Shown here one piece after another: positions 53,297-62,963 of a DNA stretch of 64,000 bases (position 1 is its first letter; every line of letters starts with the position of its first letter). The stretch lies in assembly GCF_900116445.1 (NCBI RefSeq), contig NZ_FPBH01000011.1, positions 124,001-188,000 on the forward strand. The letters are read 5' to 3'. A model generated the notes under the pieces. The model searched no databases, was not told where the DNA came from, and worked only from the letters and a program-made list of their open reading frames with translations. This DNA comes from Paraburkholderia aspalathi (GTDB lineage Bacteria; Pseudomonadota; Gammaproteobacteria; Burkholderiales; Burkholderiaceae). The position numbers and the translations under genes were made by a program.

Positions 53297-54822
53297 GCCG
53301 CGTTCCCCAAGGGTGGAATCGGTTGACCGAGCGCCGCACCCATGATGCGTTCTTCATCGGCTTCGGCGCGCGCTATGTCCGCGCTGATACGTCCCTCGTG
53401 CATGACCAGTACGCGATCGGCCATGCCGAGTACTTCCGGCAGTTCGCTCGAAATCATCAGCACGGCCATGCCGTCGCGCACCAGTTCCGCCAGCGCGCCA
53501 TACACCTCGGCCTTGGCGCCGACGTCGATGCCACGCGTGGGTTCGTCGATGATCAGGACCTTGGGATTCGTGGCGAGCCACTTGCCCAGCACGACCTTCT
53601 GTTGATTGCCACCTGAAAGCGTGCCGACTGGCGCGTTCGGGTCACCCGCTTTGAGGCGCAAACGCGTGCCCCACTGATTGGCCAGTTGCGTTTCGCTTCG
53701 CGTGGAAATCAGCCCATGTTTGACCAGACGCCCGAGTACCGTCATCGAGGCATTGCGCGCGATGCTCAACTCCAGTGCCAAGCCTTGCTGACGACGGTCC
53801 TCCGGGACCAGCGCGAGACCGGCACGCACCGCGGCGGCCGGACTGCCGGCTGCAAGCCGTTTTCCGCCAAGCGAAATTTCACCCGAATCGAGGGGATCGA
53901 TGCCGAAGATCGCGCGCGCCACTTCGCTGCGCCCCGCGCCGACGAGGCCCGCCAGCGCGACGATCTCGCCTGCGCGCACGTCGAAGGAAATGTCCTTGAA
54001 TACGCCGATGCGCGTGAGTCCACGCACTGACAATCGCACTTCGCCCGGTGGCCGGTCGGCCTTCGGATAGAAGGTTTCCAGATCACGGCCCACCATCTTC
54101 GCGACGATGGATTCAGTGGTGAGATCGGCAGTGAGTCCGTCAAATACTTTCGCGCCGTCGCGCATGATCGTCACGCGTTGCGTCAATGTGAACACTTCGT
54201 CGAGCCGGTGCGTGATGAACAGAATCGCCACGTCACGCTCACGCAGCTTGCGCACGATTGCAAAGAGGCGCTCCACTTCGGGCAGCGACAAGGCGGCGGT
54301 CGGCTCGTCCATGATCAGCACGTTCGCGTTCAACGACAACGCCTTCGCAATTTCGATCACCTGCTGATCGGCAATCGAGAGCCCTCGCACCAGTTGATCC
54401 GCACGCAGATCGACCCCGAGCGAGGCCAGCAAACCATCCACTTCGCGGCGCATGGCGTCGTACTGAATGCGGCCGATCCGGTCGACCGGCTGCCGTCCCA
54501 TGAAAATGTTCTCCGCGATCGAGAGATCGAAGAACAGCGTCGGCTCCTGATAGATCACGGCGAGGCCCGCATCGCGCGCTTCGGCAGGCGTCGCGAAGCG
54601 GCGCGCCACGCCGTCGACCAGCAGTTCACCGGTATCCGGTTGATGCACACCCGCGAGAATCTTCACGACCGTCGATTTGCCCGCGCCATTTTCGCCGAGC
54701 AACGCATGCACTTCGCCCGGCCACAACGCGAGATCGCCGTCGGACAACGCGCGGACCCGGCCGAATGATTTGCTCGCGTGCCGTAGTTCGAGCCTGGGCA
54801 CAGCGGATGGGGATTGCTGCAC
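53293..54822 (-). CDS. rhaT: L-rhamnose ABC transporter ATP-binding protein
   Basis: 509 residues, two ABC modules as in RbsA/LsrA. Walker A is intact in the first (GENGAGKST) and degenerate in the second (GLVGAGRSE). The second signature LSGGNQQK and Walker B VLIIDEPTRGIDVG are present. GTG start with AAGGAG eight bases upstream. Symbol follows the Rhizobium rhaSTPQ naming, not the unrelated E. coli symporter RhaT. Confidence 0.93.
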   Translation of the reverse strand: MQQSPSAVPRLELRHASKSFGRVRALSDGDLALWPGEVHALLGENGAGKSTVVKILAGVHQPDTGELLVDGVARRFATPAEARDAGLAVIYQEPTLFFDLSIAENIFMGRQPVDRIGRIQYDAMRREVDGLLASLGVDLRADQLVRGLSIADQQVIEIAKALSLNANVLIMDEPTAALSLPEVERLFAIVRKLRERDVAILFITHRLDEVFTLTQRVTIMRDGAKVFDGLTADLTTESIVAKMVGRDLETFYPKADRPPGEVRLSVRGLTRIGVFKDISFDVRAGEIVALAGLVGAGRSEVARAIFGIDPLDSGEISLGGKRLAAGSPAAAVRAGLALVPEDRRQQGLALELSIARNASMTVLGRLVKHGLISTRSETQLANQWGTRLRLKAGDPNAPVGTLSGGNQQKVVLGKWLATNPKVLIIDEPTRGIDVGAKAEVYGALAELVRDGMAVLMISSELPEVLGMADRVLVMHEGRISADIARAEADEERIMGAALGQPIPPLGNAA

Positions 54823-54875
54823 TACGTGTCTCCTTCTTTTTTGCTTTCGGGAATGCGTCAGACGCGGCAGGTACG

Positions 54876-55769
54876 TCAGATACGATAAAAACGCTCCGCG
54901 TTACGGCAAAACAGCGCTTCTTTTTCAGCGTCGCTCGCGCCGTCGACGATCGCCGCATACGCGTGCCACAAATCCTGGTAAGAGCCGAACAATCGATCGA
55001 CCGGAAAGTTCGACGCGAACATTGCGCGCTCGACGCCGAACGTATCGATCGTTTCGAGCACATAAGGCCGTAGGCTTTCGACGCTCCACTGATGATCGAA
55101 CATGGCGAGTCCGCTGATCTTCACCGCGACGTTCCTGCAACCCGCGAGCATTCGCATACCGTCACGCCAGGCGCGATATCCAGCGACGCTGCTGCGATCC
55201 ACGAACATGCCCGCATGGTTGACGATAAAAATCGTATCGGCATGCGCGCGCGCCAATGCTGCCGCCTCCTCCATCTGCGACGGATACAGTTGCAGATCGA
55301 ATGACATGTCGTAACGGTGCAGCAAGGCAAAATGTTCGCGCCACTTCGACTCGCGCATGAAATGACGGCCTACGTAATCGAACAGCTTGTTCTCGTGCAC
55401 ATTCAGGATCTGCCTGATGCCACGCGTATTGGCGAACGACGCGTGCGCTTCGAGCAGTTCGGGTGCGTTCGCTGCGGACAGATCCACGGCGGCGACAATC
55501 GCATCCGGCATGCCGCGCGACGCCGGACGATCCGCAATGGACTGCAACCAGCGGGTTTCTTCGACCGGATCGGCAGGATCGTGATTCGCTTCCACGTGCA
55601 CCAGTTTCAGCACCTCGATATCGCCCGCCTCTCGAAGCAGATCGTCGAGCAGGTAGTCGTGCTTCAGGTCGCGCGCGTCCCCCACGAACGACACACCCGG
55701 GTTTTCCAGCCACGGATAGCGATGCGTCTTCAGATCCCACAGATGGATATGCGAATCGACAACCTGCAT
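54876..55769 (-). CDS. Amidohydrolase, probable L-rhamnono-gamma-lactonase
   Basis: 297 residues of the amidohydrolase_2 TIM barrel (MQVVDSHIHLWDLKTHRYPW, VHVEANHD, FIVNHAGMF). Related sugar lactonases open L-fucono- and L-rhamnonolactone. ATG 55769 starts at the metal motif DSHIH. It lies between rhaM and the transporter ATPase. The lactonase reaction is inferred from family and context, as it would link the dehydrogenase and dehydratase encoded nearby. Confidence 0.88.
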   Translation of the reverse strand: MQVVDSHIHLWDLKTHRYPWLENPGVSFVGDARDLKHDYLLDDLLREAGDIEVLKLVHVEANHDPADPVEETRWLQSIADRPASRGMPDAIVAAVDLSAANAPELLEAHASFANTRGIRQILNVHENKLFDYVGRHFMRESKWREHFALLHRYDMSFDLQLYPSQMEEAAALARAHADTIFIVNHAGMFVDRSSVAGYRAWRDGMRMLAGCRNVAVKISGLAMFDHQWSVESLRPYVLETIDTFGVERAMFASNFPVDRLFGSYQDLWHAYAAIVDGASDAEKEALFCRNAERFYRI

Positions 55770-55800
55770 GCGACACCCTCCGCCCATTGGGCAAGCACAG

Positions 55801-56124
55801 TCAGCTAAGCGAATTCAGACGAAAGACCGGCTCCAGCGGTTGCTGAAGCGGCGTATGGTCAGGGGCCGTCTGCATGATGTCGGCCATGTAATCCCACCAT
55901 TTGCGCATCACGTCGAGCTGCGGCAGCGCATTCATGGTGTGATTCGTGCTGCGCGTCAGAATGGCGAACAGGTGATGCGAGTCTGCGTCGAAGAAGATCC
56001 GATAGTCGCGCACCCCGGCGTTGTGCAATGCATCAACCAGTTCAGGCCAGATTTGCGCATGACGTCGTTCGTATTCCTCGCGCATGCCGGGGTTGAGCAC
56101 CATCCGGAAAGCGATTGTTTCCAT
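55801..56124 (-). CDS. rhaM: L-rhamnose mutarotase
   Basis: 107 residues, the usual RhaM/RhaU length. Conserved AFRMVLNPGMREEYERRH, YRIFFDADSHHLFAIL and the WWDYMADIM stretch are present. It interconverts alpha and beta anomers of L-rhamnose. It is first in the minus-strand operon and divergent from the LysR gene, separated by 140 bp. Confidence 0.95.
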   Translation of the reverse strand: METIAFRMVLNPGMREEYERRHAQIWPELVDALHNAGVRDYRIFFDADSHHLFAILTRSTNHTMNALPQLDVMRKWWDYMADIMQTAPDHTPLQQPLEPVFRLNSLS

Positions 56125-56188
56125 TGCGGCCTGTCTCCCGTCGTATCCGGGCGCTTTCCCTGAGAAGCGTAGAAGCGTCTGGTACGAC

Positions 56189-56232
56189 TATAATTCCTGC
56201 GTCGATAGCATCTCAATCCGTTGTTGGGATTG
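56189..56232 (+). promoter_or_regulatory. Putative promoter and operator in rhaM-lysR divergent region
   Basis: A perfect TATAAT lies at 56189-56194 with only a poor -35. CAATCC (56214-56219) pairs with GGATTG (56227-56232) across seven bases just downstream, a position suited to a regulator site. Binding by the adjacent LysR protein is inferred. Confidence 0.45.
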
Positions 56233-56264
56233 GGCGATCCACAAACCGAATCGCACCCGGAACC

Positions 56265-57263
56265 ATGAGCCAACATTCAGCTGCCATCGCACTCGTCAAT
56301 CGGCTCAAGTTCAAGCACCTCGCGCTGCTCGTCGCGCTCGACGACGCGCGCAATCTCCACCAGGCCGCCGAAGCCATCAACGTCGCGCAGCCCAGCGCGA
56401 GCCGCATGCTCGGCGACATCGAGGAAGCGTTCGGCTTCCTGCTGTTCGAGCGCAACGCACGCGGCATGACGCCCACGCCGCTCGGCGTGGTCACGCTGGC
56501 GTATGCGCGGCGCGCACTCGCCGAGCTGACCCGTTTTGCCGAAGACCTCGACGTCAAACGCCGTGGCGGACATGGACAGTTGACCGTCGGCGCGATCATG
56601 GGCGCCGCGCCCGATCTGCTGGCCATGGCAGTCGCCGCCCTGAAAACCGAGAGCCCTCTGCTGAACGTGCGCATTCTTGGCGAAACCAGCGACCAGGTCG
56701 TGCAATTGCTGCATCGCCGCGAAGTCGATCTGGCGCTTGGACGATTGACCAGCCCGCTGCAACACAACGACTTTAGTTTCGAGCCGCTCGCACGCGAGAC
56801 TTTGCTGCTGGTGGTGCGTTCGGTGCATCCGCTGGCGCAGCGCTCGCGCATCACGTTGCGGGAGCTGATCGACTGGCCGTGGGTCGCGCAACCTGTTACC
56901 AGTCCGGCGCGCGTGCTGTTCGAAGAGGAACTCGCGCGTGCGGGTCTGGCGACACCCGTCAACCTGACAGAGTGCGCGTCGATCTTCGCCACGCTGCAAT
57001 TGCTCGAGAACTACGACGCCGTGGCCATGCTGCCTGAATCCGTGGTGCGTGATCACGTGCGCGGCAAACTGCTGGTCGCGCTGTCGCTCGAGATCGGCAA
57101 GAGCCTCTCCGGCTTCGGCATTCTCACGCGCAAGGAAGAAGCCCTCGCCGAACCCGCGCTGCGATTTATCGATTTGCTGCGCGGCTTCTCGCGCAAGCTC
57201 GCACGCGATGATTCCAGCGCGACGGCGATTGAGCCTGTGATCGTATCCGCACCGGTTCATTGA
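56265..57263 (+). CDS. LysR-type regulator of the rhamnose locus (putative)
   Basis: 332 residues from ATG 56265. Winged helix LKFKHLALLVALDDARNLHQ to AINVAQPSASRMLGDIEEAF, then a LysR substrate domain of the GbpR/CbsR-like sugar-responsive group. It is divergent from rhaM and convergent with the dehydrogenase gene. Rhamnose loci are more often controlled by AraC, DeoR or LacI proteins, so a LysR here is noteworthy. An upstream in-frame extension has no similarity. Confidence 0.9.
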   Translation: MSQHSAAIALVNRLKFKHLALLVALDDARNLHQAAEAINVAQPSASRMLGDIEEAFGFLLFERNARGMTPTPLGVVTLAYARRALAELTRFAEDLDVKRRGGHGQLTVGAIMGAAPDLLAMAVAALKTESPLLNVRILGETSDQVVQLLHRREVDLALGRLTSPLQHNDFSFEPLARETLLLVVRSVHPLAQRSRITLRELIDWPWVAQPVTSPARVLFEEELARAGLATPVNLTECASIFATLQLLENYDAVAMLPESVVRDHVRGKLLVALSLEIGKSLSGFGILTRKEEALAEPALRFIDLLRGFSRKLARDDSSATAIEPVIVSAPVH

Positions 57264-57278
57264 CGTCGACATCGCCCG

Positions 57279-58061
57279 TTACTGCAAGTTGACGAACAGG
57301 CCGCCGTCCACCAGCAGCGCGGCGCCTGTTACATAACGGGCACGGTCGGAGGCAAGGAATACCACGCAATCGGCGACGTCCTCCGGGCGGCCCAGTCTGC
57401 CCAGCGGAATACGTTTTTCGAAGTAGGCTTTTTTCGCTTCGTCGGCGAGATCTTCCGCGTTGAGGTCGGTCGCGATCGTGCCGGGCATCACCGAATTGCA
57501 GCGAATACCGTACGGCCCCAACGCCACCGCGCATGACTGCATCAACGAATGCACACCGGCCTTGGTCGGCGTGTAGTGGGTTTGCATGCCGCCGCCCACC
57601 AGAGCGCTGATCGAGCTCGTCGCCACGATCGCGCCGCCCGTGCCCTGCGCTTTCATCTGCTGCGCGGCGGCTTGCGTGACGTAGAACGCCCCGTTCAGAT
57701 TGACTGCCACCGTCGACTCCAATACCTCGGGCGGCATGTCGAGAAAGGCGTGAAACGGGCAGATGCCGGCATTGCTCGCGAGCACATCGACTTTGTCGAA
57801 GGCTTCAACGGTGCGGCGAACAAGTTCCTGACCGGTTTCGCGTAAGGCAACGTTCCCTTCGATCGCGATCACGCGCCGCCCCAAGGCTTCAATTTCTCCG
57901 ACCACTTCCGCGACGGCCGAACGGCGCCCATACGATGCGTCGTTATCGCCCCAGTAGTTGATCGCTACATCCGCCCCTTCGGTTGCGCACGCAACTGCTA
58001 TCGCGCGGCCGATGCCACGCGAGCCGCCGGTAACGATCACAACCTTGTCCTTAAGCAACAC
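57279..58061 (-). CDS. SDR oxidoreductase, probable L-rhamnose 1-dehydrogenase
   Basis: 260 residues from GTG 58061 (AGGAG seven bases upstream). Cofactor motif TGGSRGIG, NAG in ASNAGICPFHAF, catalytic Ser in VATSSISAL and YTPTK (Y-x3-K). The sequence resembles LRA1-type dehydrogenases, which oxidise L-rhamnose to the 1,4-lactone. The assignment uses the neighbouring lactonase and dehydratase. The cofactor cannot be fixed from sequence. Confidence 0.9.
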   Translation of the reverse strand: MLLKDKVVIVTGGSRGIGRAIAVACATEGADVAINYWGDNDASYGRRSAVAEVVGEIEALGRRVIAIEGNVALRETGQELVRRTVEAFDKVDVLASNAGICPFHAFLDMPPEVLESTVAVNLNGAFYVTQAAAQQMKAQGTGGAIVATSSISALVGGGMQTHYTPTKAGVHSLMQSCAVALGPYGIRCNSVMPGTIATDLNAEDLADEAKKAYFEKRIPLGRLGRPEDVADCVVFLASDRARYVTGAALLVDGGLFVNLQ

Positions 58062-58136
58062 GTCATTCTCCTGTTGGCTGGATCGATAAGATGTCTTGCG
58101 GGTTGAAATCTGGTCCAACCCACCTTCAATAAGCAT

Positions 58137-59315
58137 TCAACGCGGATAAGGCCGCACCAGCGCGCACTCCGGATTGAGCCGCACACCAAAGCCCGGTGTG
58201 TCAGGCACTTTCATCCGTCCATTCACGGGGACCGGTTCATCGAGCAGCAGCGGCGTGAACATCGGCACGACTTCATCCGCCTTCGGCGCCATCATCAGAA
58301 ACTCGGCGAACGGTGAGTTGTGCCGCGTGACGACGAAGTGATAGCTATACACCGATGAACCGTGCGGCACCACCATCACATTGTGAGCATCGGCGAGCGC
58401 GGAGATCTTGATGAGTTCGGTGATGCCGCCGCACCAGCCCACATCCGGCTGAATCAGATCGCAGCACTGCATCTCCAGCAGCATGCGAAAACCCCAACGC
58501 GTCGCTTCGTGCTCGCCGGTCGACACCATCATGCCGCGCGGCACGTTGCGGCGCAGTTCGGCGTAACCCCAGTAGTCGTCCGGCGGCAGGCACTCTTCGA
58601 TCCATTTCAGACCGTACTCGTGCGCCGCCTGTGCGAGCCGCGTTGCATACGGTACGTCGAGGCTCATCCAGCAGTCGTACATCAGCCAGAAGTCATCGCC
58701 AACGCGACTACGCATCTCCGCGAGCTTCTCCAGATTCTTCTTCAGCCCCGCTTCGCCTTCAGCAGGACCGTGCCGCAACGGCAATTTTCCGCCGATAAAA
58801 CCCATCTCCTTCGCGAGGTCCGGACGCGCGCCAGTTGCGTAGAACACGAGTTCGTCGCGCACCGGGCCGCCCAATAGTTGGTACACCGGCTCGTTACGCA
58901 CTTTCGCAAGCAAATCCCACAACGCGAGATCGACGCCCGAGATCGTATTCAGCACCACGCCTTTGCGGCCGTAGTACAGCGTCGAGAAATACATCTGATC
59001 CCACATCTTCTCGATGTCGGTGACGAGCTGCCCCTCAAGAAAACGCGCGAGATGTTTTTCGACGATGAACGCGCCGATCTCACCGCCCGTCGTCACCGCA
59101 AAACCGACCGTGCCATCGCTCGCTTCGATCTCGACCACCAAGGTGCCGAGCACATTGATGCCGAACGACTGGCGGCTCTGGCGATACTCCGGATAACGCG
59201 CCATCGGCGTGGAAATGTGATCGTCGATCCAGTGTCCGTCGGGTTGATCGTGATAGTCCGCACCGCCACCGCGGACGATGAAGGCACGCACGTGCCGGAT
59301 AGTAGGCATGGCCAT
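58137..59315 (-). CDS. L-rhamnonate dehydratase (enolase superfamily)
   Basis: 392 residues from ATG 59315. The RhamD-type start RHVRAFIVRGGGADYHDQ and metal/base residues are visible: Asp in LMYDCWMSLD, Glu in WIEECLPPDD, Glu in STGEHEATRWGF and the catalytic His in VVPHGSSVYSYH. It removes water from L-rhamnonate to give 2-keto-3-deoxy-L-rhamnonate. It follows the MFS gene and precedes the dehydrogenase on the same strand. Confidence 0.94.
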   Translation of the reverse strand: MAMPTIRHVRAFIVRGGGADYHDQPDGHWIDDHISTPMARYPEYRQSRQSFGINVLGTLVVEIEASDGTVGFAVTTGGEIGAFIVEKHLARFLEGQLVTDIEKMWDQMYFSTLYYGRKGVVLNTISGVDLALWDLLAKVRNEPVYQLLGGPVRDELVFYATGARPDLAKEMGFIGGKLPLRHGPAEGEAGLKKNLEKLAEMRSRVGDDFWLMYDCWMSLDVPYATRLAQAAHEYGLKWIEECLPPDDYWGYAELRRNVPRGMMVSTGEHEATRWGFRMLLEMQCCDLIQPDVGWCGGITELIKISALADAHNVMVVPHGSSVYSYHFVVTRHNSPFAEFLMMAPKADEVVPMFTPLLLDEPVPVNGRMKVPDTPGFGVRLNPECALVRPYPR

Positions 59316-59364
59316 GAAAAGGGCTCCGTTATGGGTGCGTCGAACGTGCAGCCAGAAAATGCGC

Positions 59365-60693
59365 CTAGCGGGCGCGGTGCAATAAGTGTTGGAAAGACCA
59401 GCTTGAATCGGCGCCGTCACGACGCAACAGCGTGCCGATCAGGAGCGCAGCCAGCAGACTCGACGCGCCCAATACGATCAGCCCCGCCGAGGTCGACGAA
59501 AACACGCGTTCCGCCGCGGTGCGCAGGCTCGGCGCAATAAATCCACCGAGGCCGCCGAGCGAATTGATCAGCGCGATCCCACCCGCCGCTGCGGCGCCCG
59601 TGAGGTAGCGCGTCGGAAATGTCCAGAACAGCGGTTGCGCCGCGATGAAACCACTAGCCGCGCAGCACAGCGCGATCAGGCCGATCGACGGGTTATGCGC
59701 GAGCCCCGAGGCACCGATGCCGAGACCCGCGAGCACCAGCAGCGCAACTGCCCAGCGCCGGTGTCCACCCGTACGATCCGCTCGACGCGGCACGTACCAC
59801 GTCACGGCCAACGCACACAGCCATGGCAACGCACCGACGAGGCCCACGCGCAAACCGACCGTCGTGCCGAGCAAAGCCGCCACCTGCTGCGGCAAATAGA
59901 AGATCACGCCGTAGACACTCATCTGAATCAGCAGATAGATCGCTGACAGCAGCAACACACGGCGGTCCACCAGCGCTGCGAGAATATGACGCGGCCCATG
60001 CGCCGATGCGGCGAGCGCATCGTCGTCGAGCGCGCGGCGCAAGGTGGTGCGCTCCTGCGCGTCGAGCCACCGGGCGTCTTCGGGGCGGTTGTCGAGATAC
60101 CAGAACGCCCATACGCCGACCACAGAGGCCATCGTCCCCTCGATCAGAAACAGCCACTGCCAGCCGGCCAAACCCATCGCGCCATGCAGTTCGAGCAAGG
60201 AACCCGACAACGGACTGCCGAAGATGAACGCCAGCGGCGCGCCGAAATAAAACACGCCCACCGCGCGAGCTCGCGCCGCTTGCGGAAACCAATGCGTCAG
60301 GTAATAGATCACGCCGGGGAAGAAACCCGCTTCGGCGACGCCGAGCAGAAAACGCAGCGAGTAGAAAGCGGTCGGCGTATGCGCAAGACACATTGCCGCC
60401 GAGACGAGCCCCCAGGTCACCATGATCCGGCACATCCACGCGCGCGCGCCGACCTTATGCAGCAGAAGATTGCTCGGTACTTCGAACAATGCATAACCGA
60501 CGAAGAACACGCCCGCGCCGAAGGCAAAAGCCGCATTGGACAAACCCGTGTCGTGCTGCAACGCTTTCTGTGCGAAGCCGATATTGGCTCGATCAAGAAA
60601 CGCCAGCACGTACATCAGCAACAGAAACGGCAACAGCCGGCGCATGACCTTGCTGTTGATCGCCTCCAGTGAAGCGGGCGAATGCGGATTCAT
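59365..60693 (-). CDS. MFS transporter, anion:cation symporter type
   Basis: 442 residues from ATG 60693 (AAGGAG seven bases upstream), 12 helices. LAFLDRANIGFAQKALQ and GYALFEVPSNLLLHKVGARAW mark the ACS/phthalate-permease family, which carries sugar acids and aromatic acids. Here it may import L-rhamnonate or rhamnose, beside the dehydratase. That is inference from context. Confidence 0.92.
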   Translation of the reverse strand: MNPHSPASLEAINSKVMRRLLPFLLLMYVLAFLDRANIGFAQKALQHDTGLSNAAFAFGAGVFFVGYALFEVPSNLLLHKVGARAWMCRIMVTWGLVSAAMCLAHTPTAFYSLRFLLGVAEAGFFPGVIYYLTHWFPQAARARAVGVFYFGAPLAFIFGSPLSGSLLELHGAMGLAGWQWLFLIEGTMASVVGVWAFWYLDNRPEDARWLDAQERTTLRRALDDDALAASAHGPRHILAALVDRRVLLLSAIYLLIQMSVYGVIFYLPQQVAALLGTTVGLRVGLVGALPWLCALAVTWYVPRRADRTGGHRRWAVALLVLAGLGIGASGLAHNPSIGLIALCCAASGFIAAQPLFWTFPTRYLTGAAAAGGIALINSLGGLGGFIAPSLRTAAERVFSSTSAGLIVLGASSLLAALLIGTLLRRDGADSSWSFQHLLHRAR

Positions 60694-60790
60694 GTCGTCT
60701 CCTTCGCAGAGCATGCGGGTCGCGCTCTGCGTTTTTTCTACCTTTTGCACTGCCACTGCTACTACTACGGCTTGGTGACGCTGTGACGAC

Positions 60791-61543
60791 TCAATAAGTG
60801 GCGCGGCCGCCCGACAGGTCGAATACCGAGCCGGTGCTGAACGCGCAGTCTTCGGAAGAGAGCCAGAGAATCAGCGACGCCGCTTCTTCCGGCAACAGGA
60901 AGCGATTCATTGGAATCTTCGAGAGCATGTAGTCGATGTGCTGCTGCGACATCGAGTCGAAAATCTCCGTTTTCGCCGCTGCGGGCGTGACCGCGTTGAC
61001 GAGGATGTTCTTCGTCGCTAGTTCTTTACCGAGGGATTTGGTCAGGCCGATGAGCCCGGCTTTGGAGGCGCTGTAGTGCGAGGCGTTCGGGTTGCCCTCT
61101 TTGCCGGCAACGGACGCTATATTAACGATCCGGCCGTAGCCCTGCTTGAGCATCTGCGGCACGACCGCGCGGCAGGTGAGATACGGGCCGATCAGATTCA
61201 CGTCGATCACGCGGCGCCAGACCTCGGGGTCCAGCTCCCATGTCGTGCCGTTGCCGCCGGTGATGCCGGCGCAGTTGATCAGCACGTCGATCGCGCCATG
61301 GGCGGCGACCGTTTGCGCCACTGCCTGAACCACTGACGCTTCCTGGGTGAGTTCGACCGTGACGGCGGTGACTTTGCCCAGTTCGCTGAGTTCGCGCTCG
61401 CTGCGCGCGAGGCGTTCGGCGTCGATGTCCCATAGCGCGACCGACGCGCCCGAGTTCAACGCCCGTTGAGCCACTGCGTAGCCAATGCCGCGCGCGCCGC
61501 CGGTAATGGCGACAACACGCCCCTCCAGATCGATTCGATTCAT
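60791..61543 (-). CDS. SDR oxidoreductase, probable 2-keto-3-deoxy-L-rhamnonate 4-dehydrogenase
   Basis: 250 residues from ATG 61543 (AGGAG upstream). TGGARGIG, NCAGITGGNG, Ser in VNIASVAGKEG and YSASK (Y-x3-K) are intact. The sequence is like LRA5-type enzymes, which oxidise 2-keto-3-deoxy-L-rhamnonate to the 2,4-diketo acid. The matching hydrolase (FAH family, LRA6) is not in this window. An alternative is another sugar-acid dehydrogenase. Confidence 0.87.
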   Translation of the reverse strand: MNRIDLEGRVVAITGGARGIGYAVAQRALNSGASVALWDIDAERLARSERELSELGKVTAVTVELTQEASVVQAVAQTVAAHGAIDVLINCAGITGGNGTTWELDPEVWRRVIDVNLIGPYLTCRAVVPQMLKQGYGRIVNIASVAGKEGNPNASHYSASKAGLIGLTKSLGKELATKNILVNAVTPAAAKTEIFDSMSQQHIDYMLSKIPMNRFLLPEEAASLILWLSSEDCAFSTGSVFDLSGGRATY

Positions 61544-61715
61544 CGCTGTGCTCCTGTAGCAGGCCCGGGAGGCTTGCCGTTCAGTTGTTGTATTTCTGCT
61601 GTCTCTGCTTTCGTCCAGCAAATATACGAGCGGTGCGATGCGCCAACAATCCGTGTATTGGAGGGGGCGATAACAAAAGCGGATCGGTGTGGGCGTGGTG
61701 CTCGACGCTTACCGG

Positions 61716-62963
61716 CTAGTCAGTACACGCCGGACAGACCACCGCTTTCGCGGGCACTTCCTGCTTGCTTCGTCCGAAACTCGCGAGCGCGGCGAGCCCC
61801 AGCAACGCTAGGCCGCTGCCAAAGAGAAAGTCCGCGGAAATGCCGACATGGTCGACCACCACACCGCCAATGAGCGATCCCAGCGCGATGGCAACCTGAA
61901 TGATGCTGACAAACAGCGCCGAGCCTGCTTCGGGCGAATCCGGCGTGGCGCGCTGAATCCAGATGCTCAAACAAAGCGGCAATGCGCCGAACGAAACACC
62001 CCACGCGAGCACGAGCGCGGCGATGCCGATCGGCGATTGTTCCAGCAAAGGCATTGCCAGCAGCGCGAACATTAGCAGAGAAACCATCACGCCCAGAGAC
62101 ACTTTCAGATTGTGCGTCACCGTCGACGATACGGCGAAGTTCGAGAAGAAGCCAATAATGCCGAAGCCGAGCAGCAGCCACGTAATCGTCGACATCGAAA
62201 AACTCGCGTTGTGCAGCAGGAACGGCGTGATGTACGTGTACGAGGAGAAATGCGCGCCGAAGACGAGCGCCACCATCAGCATGCTTCTACGCGGATGCGG
62301 GCGGCGCAGCAGCGCAACCAGATCGCGCAGCCGCAATGCGGTGCTCGACGGCAAGGACGGCACGAAAACGAACTGCGCCACGAGCGCGATCGCGACAAGC
62401 ACGCCGGTTGCCATAAACGAAGCACGCCACGAAGCGAAGCTGGCGATGAACGTGCCGAGCGGCACACCGATCACTGTCGCGCAGGTCACGCCGGTCAGGA
62501 TCGTCGCCATCGCTTTGGCCGAATCCTTCGGCTGCACGAGGCGCCCCGATGCCGCAGTCGCCAGGGTCCAGAAGCCGCCCAGCGCCGCGCCGAGCAACGC
62601 GCGTCCGACCAGCATGACCAGGAAATCGGGCGCAAAGGCCGAAATCAGATTCGACGCGAGCAGCAAGGCCGTGAGCAACAGAAACACGCGCCGGCGATCC
62701 ATCCGTCCGGCCACCAGCATCAATCCGGGCGCCGAGATGGCGGCAATCACGCCCGGCACCGTGACCATCAATCCTGCAGTGCCAGGCAGCACACCCAGAT
62801 CCGCCGCGATACGCGGCAGCAGGCCAACAGGTAAAAATTCCGTGGTCACGAATGCGAACGCACCGATTGCAACGGCCACGACGGCGAGCCAGGAACGCAG
62901 GGACGACGAAGCCCCATCGTCCGGCGAGGCAATGCTCGCCGGCAGATTATCTTCCATCAACAT
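61716..62963 (-). CDS. MFS transporter, DHA1/arabinose-efflux type
   Basis: 415 residues, 12 helices. TEFLPVGLLPRIAADLGVLP and GRALLGAALGGFWTLA are hallmarks of the SotB/YdhP/PbuE efflux group. Substrates in the family include sugars, purine nucleosides and drugs. It lies 170 bp downstream of the SDR start on the same strand. A link to rhamnose is not shown. ATG 62957 is an alternative start; neither has a good ribosome site. Confidence 0.9.
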   Translation of the reverse strand: MLMEDNLPASIASPDDGASSSLRSWLAVVAVAIGAFAFVTTEFLPVGLLPRIAADLGVLPGTAGLMVTVPGVIAAISAPGLMLVAGRMDRRRVFLLLTALLLASNLISAFAPDFLVMLVGRALLGAALGGFWTLATAASGRLVQPKDSAKAMATILTGVTCATVIGVPLGTFIASFASWRASFMATGVLVAIALVAQFVFVPSLPSSTALRLRDLVALLRRPHPRRSMLMVALVFGAHFSSYTYITPFLLHNASFSMSTITWLLLGFGIIGFFSNFAVSSTVTHNLKVSLGVMVSLLMFALLAMPLLEQSPIGIAALVLAWGVSFGALPLCLSIWIQRATPDSPEAGSALFVSIIQVAIALGSLIGGVVVDHVGISADFLFGSGLALLGLAALASFGRSKQEVPAKAVVCPACTD

